This document shows positions 1 to 9,033 of a stretch of 64,000 bases of DNA, one piece after another (the first letter of the stretch is position 1; each line of letters starts with the position of its first letter). The position numbers and the translations under genes are program-made. The stretch is from the NCBI GenBank assembly GCA_977006965.1, contig OZ345363.1, forward strand, positions 1,798,001 to 1,862,000, given 5' to 3'. The notes under the pieces are model-generated. The model ran no database searches, was not told the origin of the DNA, and was given only the letters and a program-made list of their open reading frames with translations. Source of the stretch: Phymatolithon calcareum. Taxonomy: Eukaryota; Rhodophyta; Florideophyceae; Hapalidiales.

Positions 1-123
1 ATGTTTCGAAACCTCCACTACTCATCAGAAGCACACGAGAACCAGGTCAGCATCAATGCAGTCGTGTACCGTTTGGTGTGGGAGATAATCTGGGTTACTT
101 GGAGTGGACAGATTATCAGATTT
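1..123. repeat. Left fragment of the ~13-kb host repeat unit, cut by the LTR element
   Basis: This stretch matches 20411-20500 and 33497-33615 (shared landmarks: TTTCGAAACCTC, CATCAGAAGCACACG, GTGTACCGTTTGGTGTGGGA). Its continuation is found after the retrotransposon, at 7752. The unbroken version at 33602-33630 reads straight through the insertion point, so the tandem array begins left of this window. The short open frame here is not conserved as protein. Confidence 0.8.
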
Positions 124-454
124 TGTCGTCAAACGGCCACTTCGTGCCTCGCGCGATTGGCCGTCCGTACGATCGGACGGCTGGGTGGCCGCGCGGAAAA
201 GGGGAAAGGAGTAGCTGGTGAGGGTGTGATCGGGCTAATGCCTTCTCGTGAGAACGGGCTCCGGCCAATGCCTTCGCGGTAGACCAAAGTAGCCTTTAGC
301 TTTACTTAGTCTGTTACGTTCTACCAGGGGGGAACCAAAGCTGAGGGGGATGGTCAGCAGGATATGTAGCAACACAGGAACTCGCCGGCCTTTGGTGCCG
401 GTGAGTGTAAGCCCATGTAAGCACCCATGAGGTGCCCAGGGAGTATGATTGACA
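124..454 (-). repeat. 3' LTR of the copia-order element
   Basis: 331 bp, TG...CA, paired with 7421-7751. Reading the two side by side I find about four substitutions (for example GATTGGCCGTCC versus GATCGGCCATCC, and TTTGGTGCC versus TTTGGGGCC), so about 98.8 % identity. This implies a fairly recent insertion. It is flanked on the outside by GATTT (119-123) and on the inside by a purine tract on the element strand. Confidence 0.92.
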
Positions 455-463
455 CTCCCTCCC
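455..463 (-). other. Polypurine tract of the copia-order element
   Basis: On the element strand this reads GGGAGGGAG and directly precedes the 3' LTR. That is the expected position and composition for the plus-strand primer of an LTR element. Confidence 0.75.
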
Positions 464-1295
464 ATGGGCTGCCTGTGTGATACATCAAAATGACCATCAA
501 ATACACTATCAAAAGGAAAAAAAGGAATCAAATAGAAGGGACATGGCGGGAAAAAATTAAAAGCATTGCATGTTGTGCTGGCGTTAGCTCTTGATCCCAA
601 AAGGAGGACACGATATCCTTGCATGGCGGACTAGCGCACCCCAGATGAGTGAAAGGCGACTGGCGCATGTCGGGTCGGGTACATGATATATGGCGGTGCG
701 AGGGCGCCGCACTGCAGCGCTCTGCCAAAAGAGCGCGGAGCACGCGCCGAAGGAAAAACAACTGGCATCGTGGTGGGTGGGGCACGATTGCCATGACTAA
801 GAAACTGGATGATCTCGGCGGCCGCCCTCGTGTTGGGAACGGAGAGCGTGCGGCGGCCGGGCCGACGGACATACGGAAGCCGCATGGTGGGCGGGCCAGG
901 ATGGCTAGCAAGAGGCGAGAGCGGCAACACAGGCAGCAGCAGTGTGCTGCATCTGATGCGGTCGCGGGGAGTGCCACAACTATGCGAGTGCGTGTCTGGG
1001 CGGCGAAGGTGGCGCCTGTCACAGATGGGATTCGGCGCATTGCTCGCCGACGTTTAGACTGGAGCGTGTCAGTCTGGAGCACAAAGCGGGGCCGGCGTCG
1101 GGAGAGAGAGCGAAGAGGGGCGCGTGTTGTGACTCGCCGAACCGGGGTTTTGCCCACCACTGCTGCGCTCGTGGAACCGGCGGGGGTCTGTTCCCATGGA
1201 TTGGAGTTGCTTGCTGACTCTCCTTTGGCAGCGGGTCCTCGTCGGACGCGCGGGCGCAGTATGATGTCGACGGGCGCTGGCTTGTCGAGGCGCTC
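464..1295 (+). other. GC-rich tail of the retrotransposon, unassigned
   Basis: This stretch lies between the 3' LTR and the antisense ORF. It holds an open plus-strand frame (649-1299) whose Arg-rich translation looks unlike a known protein. It ends in an ATGA overlap with the next ORF. The frame of the 1296 ORF is itself open upstream to about 1216, so the real 5' end of that gene (or a splice acceptor) may lie here. No family recognised. Confidence 0.35.
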
Positions 1296-2162
1296 ATGAT
1301 GGGGGATGACAGTACGGACGGGAATGGGCTGGTGTTGGAGGTGGGCGTCCCTCACGCGACTGATCAAGCCAAGTCACCTGTGGCGGGGTTCCACCCCGTA
1401 GGTTGGGATGCAGAACTGTTTGGAGGTGTTCGTGATGGAGCGATTGTGATGACCACCTATGCAGTCCGGGGTTCTCGGGCCGAGCACCAGTGGGAAAGGA
1501 CCCCGGATTGCTTCGTACCAGCGCGTCGTGATTCGTCGAGGCGTGACGGTAGGATGGTGCGCAGCGAGGTTGTTGCTGGTCATGTTTTGGCCTTTCTTCG
1601 CCGTTATCCGGGTGTTGCCGTGATAATCTCTGGTATTGGTGCACGATCTCCGGTTGCGTGGAATGTGGAAGTTCGTAGAGAGGTTGCTGGACAGCCGCGG
1701 TGTACATCCGGTACGCACGACTGCATCAAAGCTGCCATCGTGAATGCTGTGTTTGCGGTGCGGGGATGTGACGCATCTTCCTGGGTGCAACAGTTCATAG
1801 ACGCGGATCCGCGACTTTATACGACGTTTAAGCCAGTTGGGGAGGTTCTTCGCGCAGCAACAGAGTCACGTGTGGGCTGCCGCGCGTCACGTGATGTCGA
1901 CATCCAGCGTGCGATACAGTCATCGGATCGTATGTGCGCGTTCCGACTTCTCGGGTCCAAACGAAGCGGCGTATTCGTTGTGCGTCTCCAGGAGGTGAAG
2001 GGTGTCGATCACGCGGTTGTAGTTGATGCGAATATGGGAGTTATAATCGACTCAGAGGAGAAGTCAGCGTTGGCTTTATCTCCGGAAGTCCTTCACCGGT
2101 GTGGCGGAGACGGGACGAGAGACTTGCGTGTGACAGATGTGAGACATTTTAAGGGGATATAA
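1296..2162 (+). CDS. Antisense accessory ORF inside the copia element, possible papain-like fold
   Basis: A 288-residue ORF on the strand opposite gag-pol, between the end of pol (2221) and the 3' LTR. I do not recognise it securely. It contains a Cys in a helix-like context (THDCIKAAIVNAVFAV, about residue 145) and, near the C-terminus, VDHAVVVDANMGVIIDS (about residue 240), so Cys, His and Asp occur in the order of papain-fold proteases. This is pattern reading, not a family match. Antisense ORFs downstream of pol are known in some plant Ty3/gypsy lineages (for example Grande, RIRE2); one in a copia-order element is less usual. The first ATG is at 1296 and the frame stays open about 80 nt upstream. 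It could also be a captured host gene. Confidence 0.55.
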   Translation: MMGDDSTDGNGLVLEVGVPHATDQAKSPVAGFHPVGWDAELFGGVRDGAIVMTTYAVRGSRAEHQWERTPDCFVPARRDSSRRDGRMVRSEVVAGHVLAFLRRYPGVAVIISGIGARSPVAWNVEVRREVAGQPRCTSGTHDCIKAAIVNAVFAVRGCDASSWVQQFIDADPRLYTTFKPVGEVLRAATESRVGCRASRDVDIQRAIQSSDRMCAFRLLGSKRSGVFVVRLQEVKGVDHAVVVDANMGVIIDSEEKSALALSPEVLHRCGGDGTRDLRVTDVRHFKGI

Positions 2163-2220
2163 AGATTGAGAGGAGAGGGGAATTGGGATGGATTGACATG
2201 AATAAAGGGAAGCGGATGGT

Positions 2221-4530
2221 CTAGTTGCGGATGATCCACTGTTCGGGTTGGACATGTAGAAACCCAGATGATACAACATTCTGAAGTGCTGCTTGAGACA
2301 TGGGCTTAGTTAGACCATCGGCAAGGTTCTTCGAGCTGCGAACGAAACCTATGTCCGAGATGACTTTGTCGCGGAATCCTTCTCGAGCGGCAGCAATGTC
2401 CAACATCATACGCTTTTCGGACGTCCGAGATTCCTTTGAGATGACGTCGAAGAGTGACTTAGAGTCAGTGAAAAGTTGTACCGGTATCTTCCGTCCGTAA
2501 ATTTCGCCGAGTTCTTCTGAGAGCGTCACGGCAACGTCGAAGAGATCACTAAACGCGATGACTTCACCGGCCATCGCGGAGCGGGTTATTCGTTTGGACT
2601 TGTAGCTCTTAAAGGAAATGGGTACAGAGTTGCCATACCGATCGGACAAAAAGCAAATGTGACCAAGCTGTGTCGACATGTCGTGGTTGTTCGCAAAAGA
2701 CGCGTCCGAAAACCCAATGATGCGCAGTGAGTCTAAGTCCAGCTTGGGGATCTTGAGCGAGATCCGATTGTCGATGGCGTACTTGGTAGCCTTGTTCAGC
2801 TGTCGAATTACGCCAGCTCTGTCCGTAATGAAGCGGTCTTCTGTCACTTGAGCGAGTTGAGAGATGTCAAAGAGACAGTCCGGGCGGGTGTTCGCGAGCC
2901 AAGCGAGCCGCATTCGCATCGAGCGAAGTTCGGAAAAAGGAGCGTTTAGGTCAAGCTTCTCTAGCTTCTGAAGGTAGAAGTGCTGGTGTTGTTCAAGCGT
3001 TCCATCCTTTCCGCGAGCTAATGAAAAACCACTGAACGTGCATGGGATTTCCTCGTCTTCGCCCATCTGAAAACGTTCGCTTGTGATCTTAGCTCGCTCG
3101 CGGAACTCTCGCGTTCCAGTTCGCAGGAGGTCATCTACATAACCTCCACTGAGTCCGATGAGTAGACCATCCGACATTAGCTTGTACAAAGCTGGGTCGG
3201 ATCGAAAGGGGGGCATACCGAGAACGTGACGATGGTGCTCATCAAGCGTCTTGTGCCACAGGTCACCGGAGTCGCAGAGTCCGTAGAGTGGCTTGAGAAG
3301 CTTTAAGCACTGATCAGGGTGAAGTTCGAACTCGGGTACCGGTTTCGTGATGAAAATCTCACGCGAGAGTGGCTCAGATGATTGTAAGTAGGCTTGTCGA
3401 ACATCAGATGTCCAGGTGTTGAAGCCATGTCCGGCTGCAAGTGCGAGAAGGAGACGGATGGATTGCGGCTGAAGGGTTGCAGCATTGTGCACCATCATGT
3501 CTTTCATCTTGTCGCGATGACCACCGATGACGTAACGGGCCTTGAATTTGATCTGGCCATCTTCGGATGATTTTATGGCCAGAACAAACCTTCCTGGGAG
3601 CACATTACCGTCAGGGGGAACTTCTTCGCGCAGAATTACTCTGAATGTCCCGCGATCGAGGAGTCCTTTGACTTCTTCTCGCTTCGCTTGTGTCATCTCC
3701 GCCGATACCGCACGGGGATCCTTCGGATCAATAACCTCCGTGAGGTGGATGGAATGGTCCTCCTCATCGGTGGATGAGAAGTACGTGAGACTGCGGTAAA
3801 TGTCCGAGAAGAGTGAACGCGCGATGTCGATAGGCATGTTGTAAGGTTTAACCTGTACAATGCCGAAAGGTCGAGCTGCCCCAATTTTGGAATCCTGTAC
3901 GTACACGATCTTCTTGACATGATCCATGCCGAGGACGGTAAACGGTCCTAACCACTCGCCTATTCGGTTGTTAACGACCTTCTCGTGCCAGACCAATACT
4001 TGGTCGCCAGGCTCAAAAGACTTGTCTGCAACGGCGGGAACCGAGTGTTTCAAGCCGCGTGATATGCGCATCTTCGACATGATGCGTTGCATTTCGGTGC
4101 GTGCGGTGTGCACCATGGCTGCTCGTTCCCCTAGCGTGTCACGTGCTTTGGGGATTTCAGATGGAGTGTAGACCTTTGGAAGCTCGCCAAATACCAGAGA
4201 AGACGGTACTAATCCCTCTGGTCCTAGGGTGTCGTTCATGGCCTTGACTGCGAGCTGGAGTAGAAGGTCCTTGTTCCGGTTCGGGTAGTCGAGAAGCATC
4301 TTTCGAAACGTAGTGCGGAGCGGTTCATGGTACCTCTCGCCTACGCCGAAACTGGAGTGTGCTTCTTTGCCGGTCGACTCGATTTCAACGTTGCATCTCG
4401 CCGCCAGCGAAACGAACGGCTCGCTCTTACCTAAAGCGCTGCCGTAGTCCACCAGTATACGGTTTGGTAGACCAGTGTAAATCGTTGCCCAGCATCTTAA
4501 GAGCGTATCCCATATCGACAGGGTGCTCAC
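2221..4530 (-). CDS. pol: Copia pol, second part: integrase C-half, reverse transcriptase, RNase H
   Basis: 769 codons after the integrase frameshift. The start is a GTG used only because the frame opens there, so it is not a real initiation site. Order: the second and third catalytic acidic positions of integrase (PNRILVDYGS; GVGERYHEPLR), a chromatin-side linker, then copia-type RT with KARYVIGGH, SDVRQAYLQS, LLKPLYGLCDSGDLWH and the active-site YVDD. RNase H follows, with FSDASFA, a TRSAMAGEVIAF block, LFTDSKSLFDV and the closing NLADGLTKP motif. These are diagnostic of Ty1/copia RT-RNase H. The frame is intact to its TAG stop at 2221. It acts on the element's own RNA in virus-like particles. 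Confidence 0.92.
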   Translation of the reverse strand: MSTLSIWDTLLRCWATIYTGLPNRILVDYGSALGKSEPFVSLAARCNVEIESTGKEAHSSFGVGERYHEPLRTTFRKMLLDYPNRNKDLLLQLAVKAMNDTLGPEGLVPSSLVFGELPKVYTPSEIPKARDTLGERAAMVHTARTEMQRIMSKMRISRGLKHSVPAVADKSFEPGDQVLVWHEKVVNNRIGEWLGPFTVLGMDHVKKIVYVQDSKIGAARPFGIVQVKPYNMPIDIARSLFSDIYRSLTYFSSTDEEDHSIHLTEVIDPKDPRAVSAEMTQAKREEVKGLLDRGTFRVILREEVPPDGNVLPGRFVLAIKSSEDGQIKFKARYVIGGHRDKMKDMMVHNAATLQPQSIRLLLALAAGHGFNTWTSDVRQAYLQSSEPLSREIFITKPVPEFELHPDQCLKLLKPLYGLCDSGDLWHKTLDEHHRHVLGMPPFRSDPALYKLMSDGLLIGLSGGYVDDLLRTGTREFRERAKITSERFQMGEDEEIPCTFSGFSLARGKDGTLEQHQHFYLQKLEKLDLNAPFSELRSMRMRLAWLANTRPDCLFDISQLAQVTEDRFITDRAGVIRQLNKATKYAIDNRISLKIPKLDLDSLRIIGFSDASFANNHDMSTQLGHICFLSDRYGNSVPISFKSYKSKRITRSAMAGEVIAFSDLFDVAVTLSEELGEIYGRKIPVQLFTDSKSLFDVISKESRTSEKRMMLDIAAAREGFRDKVISDIGFVRSSKNLADGLTKPMSQAALQNVVSSGFLHVQPEQWIIRN

Positions 4531-5432
4531 GTCAGGAAGGAAGCGGGCGGCAGAGAAAGAGTCGATTCATCGACGATATGCAAGATGGGGGAAAAACCGA
4601 TGTACATCACGTCCATTAAGATGCGCTCGTTGAACCGCGCATTCTCGGTGCCAAACGAGACACGAAATCGGGTTGGTGCCGGGCGGATGCGCTGGCATGG
4701 GTCGCACCTCTTCGAGATTTCTTTGAGAATCTTGAGAGTTTCTGGTGTGGCATTTTCGGGGCGTGCTTTGCGGAGCAAATTGAAGAGCTTACCAGCAGAC
4801 GGATGGAAGAACTGCCGATGTAGCTTGTGGAGCTGCATTGGAGTGAAGTGTATCCGAACTCCATTGTTAAACGGGACATACGCGTGCCGGCTCGGCGCAC
4901 GTACGAGCGGGATGAACCACTCATCAACGTACGTCATGCGGCCGTCTCCGATTTCGCGGGCTGATCTCTTCGCCAGTCGATGAAATACAGTATCGGCGAC
5001 CAGTTGATGGCGGTCGAGAATGTCCATTCCGAGTAGAGCCGGGATATCAGGTGCCACGATATCAAAATCAACTATGATGGGTGGCACACCGGGTGGAGTT
5101 GGGAGAGGCAGCGCTACTTGTCCTAGTGAAAGGAAGGACTCATCACCGAAACGGAAACGATTTCCAGAGCGTCGAACTTGTCGTCGGTGCGCTCCGGTAG
5201 AGTGGAGCAGGCGGTTCATTTCGCGTTTTCCAACGACTGACTTAGGCGCGCCTATGTCCACGCAGAATCCGAGAGGGCGATCGGATTTGCATTTCTTCAT
5301 AATGTCTGCTACGAGTATACTAGTGCAGTCGATATCAGTGTAGACCTTTTGGTGGAGAGGGATAGCTGTTCGATGATGAAACGACGGGCGTGGGCGATGT
5401 GGGTTAACTGCGTGGCCACATCGCCTTAGCAA
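4527..5432 (-). CDS. pol: Copia pol, first part: protease, GAG-pre-integrase, integrase N-half
   Basis: A 301-codon frame that opens at a non-ATG codon overlapping the end of gag by a few nt in the -1 frame. A run of five T on the element strand (plus 5431-5435) lies in the overlap, so -1 frameshifting is a likely expression route (inference). Near residue 59 is the aspartic protease motif CVDIGAP, with a second PALLGMDIL block downstream. An HHCC zinc motif follows (LHRQFFHPSAGKL...CDPCQ). The first integrase acidic residue lies in ILMDVMYIG. The frame then ends after HIVDEST because of a one-base shift; the next frame resumes as FSAARFLPDVST. Integrase is thus split in this copy. Confidence 0.88.
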   Translation of the reverse strand: MLRRCGHAVNPHRPRPSFHHRTAIPLHQKVYTDIDCTSILVADIMKKCKSDRPLGFCVDIGAPKSVVGKREMNRLLHSTGAHRRQVRRSGNRFRFGDESFLSLGQVALPLPTPPGVPPIIVDFDIVAPDIPALLGMDILDRHQLVADTVFHRLAKRSAREIGDGRMTYVDEWFIPLVRAPSRHAYVPFNNGVRIHFTPMQLHKLHRQFFHPSAGKLFNLLRKARPENATPETLKILKEISKRCDPCQRIRPAPTRFRVSFGTENARFNERILMDVMYIGFSPILHIVDESTLSLPPASFLT

Positions 5433-7342
5433 AAATCCGACGGCGGAATCTGTTCGGAGAGGGTTGAGGACACCATGTTTGTGGTGAACTCCTTGTCGAA
5501 GTCTTCGAGATGGTGCTGGTCGGCGCAGTCTCCACTGGTCGCACCAGCTAGAGCGTCCTCGAGCTCTTGGGCCGCAGCTTCTCCGAAGTGGGTGGATTCT
5601 CCCTCCGTCCCTGGAGAGACACTAGGGATGTCTGACCGATTCTCTCCCTCCATCCCGAGAATGAAGTCGCGAATAATGTGGACGTGGGATTCCCCGCTTC
5701 GAAGTCGGTCGCGCGTACGCGAAGCGATTGCTCCTTCATCGCATCTATGACCTGGGACCCACGGCGCCGAACACTTGAAGCACTCATTTCGGCGGCGTGC
5801 TTCTTCGAAAGTGCGATACCTTGCGTGCGGCTTAGGAGCTGATCTTCTCCCGAAGTTGGGGCTGCGGAGAGGTGGGTGCTTGCGTACGCTGCGGGGGTGA
5901 CGACCGTAGCGCTGAAAGTGCGTAGCATCTTCTTCCAATTCAGTGACGCCGGTCGGGATCCCTTGATTGTTTGCTTCTTTCAGCTCGTTGGCAAGTTGCA
6001 AGCTTTCATGCAAGGCAGTGACGAACCCATGAAACTTGTACTTGTGCGACACGAGGTTTTGAATGGGGGCGAGTGCCCATTCGAAGCCGATGACAGCCTT
6101 TCGTAGGAAGCGGATCTTATTTTCGTCCGAGCGGAAACCAGGTGGGCATTGCAGTGTGAGCTGCTCAATGTGCTCAACGAGTTTTGTCAGCCCCTCGGGA
6201 ACGGAATTCAAAGAGTGTGCATGCATGAAGCTCTCGAGCTTCAAGCCCTCCAGCGTGGACTGTACCTGCAGCTGGCGCGAGTCGCTGTCGTACTCTGTCT
6301 TCATGAGGGAGCAGACTTCCTCGTACGTCATGCCCGGCCTGTACTGGTTCAGGAGAAAGGTGCGAGCGGGGCCATCCAAGACGTTCATAAAGTAGTCCGC
6401 CTTCTGTGGCGGAGTCAGCAAATGCTGACGAGCACAAGCTTCGTAGTCACGTAGTAGAAGGTCGATGGACTGGGAGAGATCTCCGGTAAACTTTCGACCG
6501 TAAAACTGCTGGTGCACATAGTTCGCTTTCCGCGTGTCCTCGTATTCTATCGGTAAGCGGAAAGAGTCGAACGCTGTGGTATGGTGCCTCGGTGTCTCTA
6601 CGGGGTGGACACGAGGGGGCGTAGAACCGGGAAGGTGACCGGGTTTAGCAGTAAACACAGGGCGGTCGGTCGGCGGTACAGTGGGAGTGCTCCGAATCGA
6701 AGCCAGCGCTGGAGTCGGTGGATGTGCAGCGAGTGACGAGGGGGGTTGATATCCTACATGACCACCGGTTCCGACCGTAGGAGCCCCAGGTGGCCTGTGA
6801 GTATGTATGGATCGGGCGTTCTTGAACTTGTCGATGATAGAGCGAGTCGAACTAGGGTCCAACCCTAGAACATATGCAAACCAGGCTTGGTTCATGATAC
6901 TCTTGTGTGCAAGTTCATGAGCTTGGAGAGACAACTGCACAATAAAGTCTTGTGGGATAATGCTAAAGCCGTAAAACTCCGAGATGCTGTGTAAGACCTT
7001 GATGGGGAAGGTTGGACGACGGTAGTAGTCATCCGTAAACACAGCGGGCGGGGCCGGAAGAATGTCAGACATGACCTCGCAGACCTCCAAGGGGGCGGGC
7101 ATGACGGCTGGAGCGGATCCGGAGCTTTGGGGGATAGGGAAAATGTCCAGAATATTGCGAGCTGCACCGAGGTACTGACTGTAGAAGTCATCCTCCTCGC
7201 TGATGCAGTCCGCCATTTTTTTGAGACGATGGTAGCGTTGCGACGCCTGCGCTTTCGTCATGGCGGTTGGGGCCGGGGCGAGATTACCATCTGGAGCGGG
7301 GTTACCGGACGCAGAAGCAGCGGGAGAGCCGTCCTGCGACAT
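5426..7342 (-). CDS. gag: Gag-like protein of the copia element with a zinc knuckle
   Basis: 638 codons from a true ATG at 7342. The N-terminal half is Pro/Ala-rich and low in complexity. The middle carries a retrotransposon gag domain (around FYGRKFTGDLSQSIDLLLRD and VLDGPARTFLLNQY). The knuckle CFKCSAPWVPGHRC at residues 521-534 has the CX2C...W.PGHxC shape usual in Ty3/gypsy gags rather than the CX2CX4HX4C of most copia gags. The last 100 residues are acidic. It packages the element RNA. Gag and pol are separate overlapping frames, unlike the single polyprotein of most plant copia elements. Confidence 0.85.
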   Translation of the reverse strand: MSQDGSPAASASGNPAPDGNLAPAPTAMTKAQASQRYHRLKKMADCISEEDDFYSQYLGAARNILDIFPIPQSSGSAPAVMPAPLEVCEVMSDILPAPPAVFTDDYYRRPTFPIKVLHSISEFYGFSIIPQDFIVQLSLQAHELAHKSIMNQAWFAYVLGLDPSSTRSIIDKFKNARSIHTHRPPGAPTVGTGGHVGYQPPSSLAAHPPTPALASIRSTPTVPPTDRPVFTAKPGHLPGSTPPRVHPVETPRHHTTAFDSFRLPIEYEDTRKANYVHQQFYGRKFTGDLSQSIDLLLRDYEACARQHLLTPPQKADYFMNVLDGPARTFLLNQYRPGMTYEEVCSLMKTEYDSDSRQLQVQSTLEGLKLESFMHAHSLNSVPEGLTKLVEHIEQLTLQCPPGFRSDENKIRFLRKAVIGFEWALAPIQNLVSHKYKFHGFVTALHESLQLANELKEANNQGIPTGVTELEEDATHFQRYGRHPRSVRKHPPLRSPNFGRRSAPKPHARYRTFEEARRRNECFKCSAPWVPGHRCDEGAIASRTRDRLRSGESHVHIIRDFILGMEGENRSDIPSVSPGTEGESTHFGEAAAQELEDALAGATSGDCADQHHLEDFDKEFTTNMVSSTLSEQIPPSDFC

Positions 7343-7420
7343 GTTGCAGTACTGCAGTGGTAGTTTGTTTTGCCGGTGGGAAAACTTGGGTTAGCACAAA
7401 GTAAACCGATGAATCCGGAT

Positions 7421-7751
7421 TGTCGTCAAACGGCCACTTCGTGCCTCGCGCGATCGGCCATCCGTACGATCGGACGGCTGGGTGGCCGCGCGGAAAAGGG
7501 GAAAGGAGTAGCTGGTGAGGGTGTGATCGGGCCAATGCCTTCTCGTGAGAACGGGCTCCGGCCAATGCCTTCGCGGTAGACCAAAGTAGCCTTTAGCTTT
7601 ACTTAGTCTGTTACGTTCTACCAGGGGGGAACCAAAGCTGAGGGGGATGGTCAGCAGGATATGTAGCAACACAGGAACTCGCCGGCCTTTGGGGCCGGTG
7701 AGTGTAAGCCCATGTAAGCACCCATGAGGTGCCCAGGGAGTATGATTGACA
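7421..7751 (-). repeat. 5' LTR of the copia-order element
   Basis: 331 bp, partner of 124-454. In element orientation it begins TGTCAATCATACTCCC and ends GTTTGACGACA. Target duplication GATTT follows at 7752-7756. This LTR should carry the element promoter. The 78 nt between it and gag (7343-7420) hold no clear tRNA-primer match. Confidence 0.92.
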
Positions 7752-7759
7752 GATTTAGG

Positions 7760-8830
7760 AAATTTAATGCCTTCCATCTCCCTGACTTCGGACCACGTCG
7801 TCTTTTATAAGCCAGTGAACAGCAAGGAATATTCGTTGTGATAGCAATACAGGCAGGAGGACGTCCCGCCATGGTAGAGTTTATGAGAGTCTCCTCTTTA
7901 CTCGAAACCGTAAATTTGGTGACCTTCCTCTCACGGCGTCCAACGGTCTAGTCCCCCAGACAAAACGAGCTGTGTCGCTCCTCTCCTCGGACATCGTCCG
8001 GTCGCTCTTCGGAACTTCCGCACAGACAAGCACCGTTTGTCGAGGAACGGGATTGCCGTACATGTCGCCGTCCGATAGCTCTTCGTGCATCCTCTCGAAC
8101 ATCTTCAGACAATCTCCTGTATTGAAGCGCGTTGTCTCCCGTGCCGTACTAGGTAACACGAAAGATGGGTACCAAACAGCTGCTTACGCGGGTCGCCCTC
8201 TTGCGCGCGATTGCTTCTCGTATCAGGGGGGCCCAAAAACACGCACCTCCGTGTGAACGAATCTTTAAGCTTGCGAAACGCACGCTGGAGATCGACGATC
8301 CCTCGCCGCCGAGCTTGCTGTGGAGATCTCGGCTTCCTTGCTTCGTAATCTGTTTCCAGCCACTGGCGATTGTGCACACCCGTGAGCAATCAAGCAGCGT
8401 TTCCACCCTTCGCCATGAAGCGTCGCATTTGCACCCGCCGCCGCTGCCCGTATGACTTTCCCGCAGGCTTTCGACCCTTTGTCGCGTAGGCAGATTTGAT
8501 GAGAATGTCATACCTCTTGGTAGTCACTGGCTGTGCTGCTCCAACAAAGGGTGTTCTCTGAAAAGGTGATGTATTCCACGAAGTCAATTTTAGAACCGGT
8601 GATACCGGCTTCTTCGGTTTGAGTAAGGTAGTGTGCAGAGTGAGGGTGGCGCAGACGAAAATTCTTTCGAAGCGCCGGTAATAGACGAGAAGAACAGGAG
8701 AGAAGGCGGCGGCAGCTGGTCGTGGGTACCCATGTATTCGGGGATCAAAAAATGCGTTGGGGTACACAAAATTGGGGATGGGATTGTCTCGCTGTAGAGT
8801 GTCCATTGTCAGATCTTTCAACGAGGACAA
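7760..8830 (-). pseudogene. Degraded minus-strand gene of unknown family, unit 1
   Basis: Protein-like minus-strand pieces in different frames recur in units 1, 2 and 3. From the 5' side: an ETLQRD..MANFVYP module (8830-8630), a WLET...RKPRSPQ block followed by LKDSFTRRCVFLGPP (8389-8149), then FERMHEELSDGDMYGNPVPRQ and a PLDAVRGRSP segment (8159-7881) that resembles the GxTPLDxA turn of ankyrin repeats, and finally a LAYKRRRGPKSGRWKAL tail. Frames shift between pieces, so a single intact protein cannot be read. It may be a pseudogene or a gene with many small introns. Ankyrin resemblance is weak. Confidence 0.4.
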
Positions 8831-9033
8831 GTTATTGATCGCTAGTCACAGGCGATGATGTGTGTGCGACAGATAACATGATTTGCCGTCGTTTGGCGCG
8901 GAAGTCAAACTGAGTTCTGTGGCAAACACCATCGAATTCATAAATTTTAGTTCTTTGGGTATTTTTCACCTGTCGACGTCTCGTTGCAAACACTACCTTA
9001 CCATCGTTCGTTCACAGACCCCGACTTCAGAAT

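Larger units (their letters stand above)
124..7751 (-). mobile_element. Ty1/copia-order LTR retrotransposon, nearly complete
   Basis: A 7.6-kb element read on the minus strand: 5' LTR (7421-7751), gag, protease, integrase, reverse transcriptase, RNase H, a 1.7-kb tail with an antisense ORF, then 3' LTR (124-454). Both LTRs start TG and end CA in either reading. The 5-bp target duplication GATTT lies at 119-123 and 7752-7756, and the empty site is preserved in the sister repeat near 33610. Integrase before reverse transcriptase is the copia (Pseudoviridae) order. A polypurine tract (GGGAGGGAG on the minus strand, 463-455) abuts the 3' LTR. I see no canonical TGG primer site next to the 5' LTR. 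One frameshift in integrase suggests this copy is not fully autonomous. Confidence 0.93.

Noticed and set aside
649-1299. 216-codon Arg-rich ORF preceding the antisense ORF
   Set aside because: GC-driven open frame with no motif. Only its ATGA overlap with the next ORF is notable, so it is mentioned but not called as a gene.
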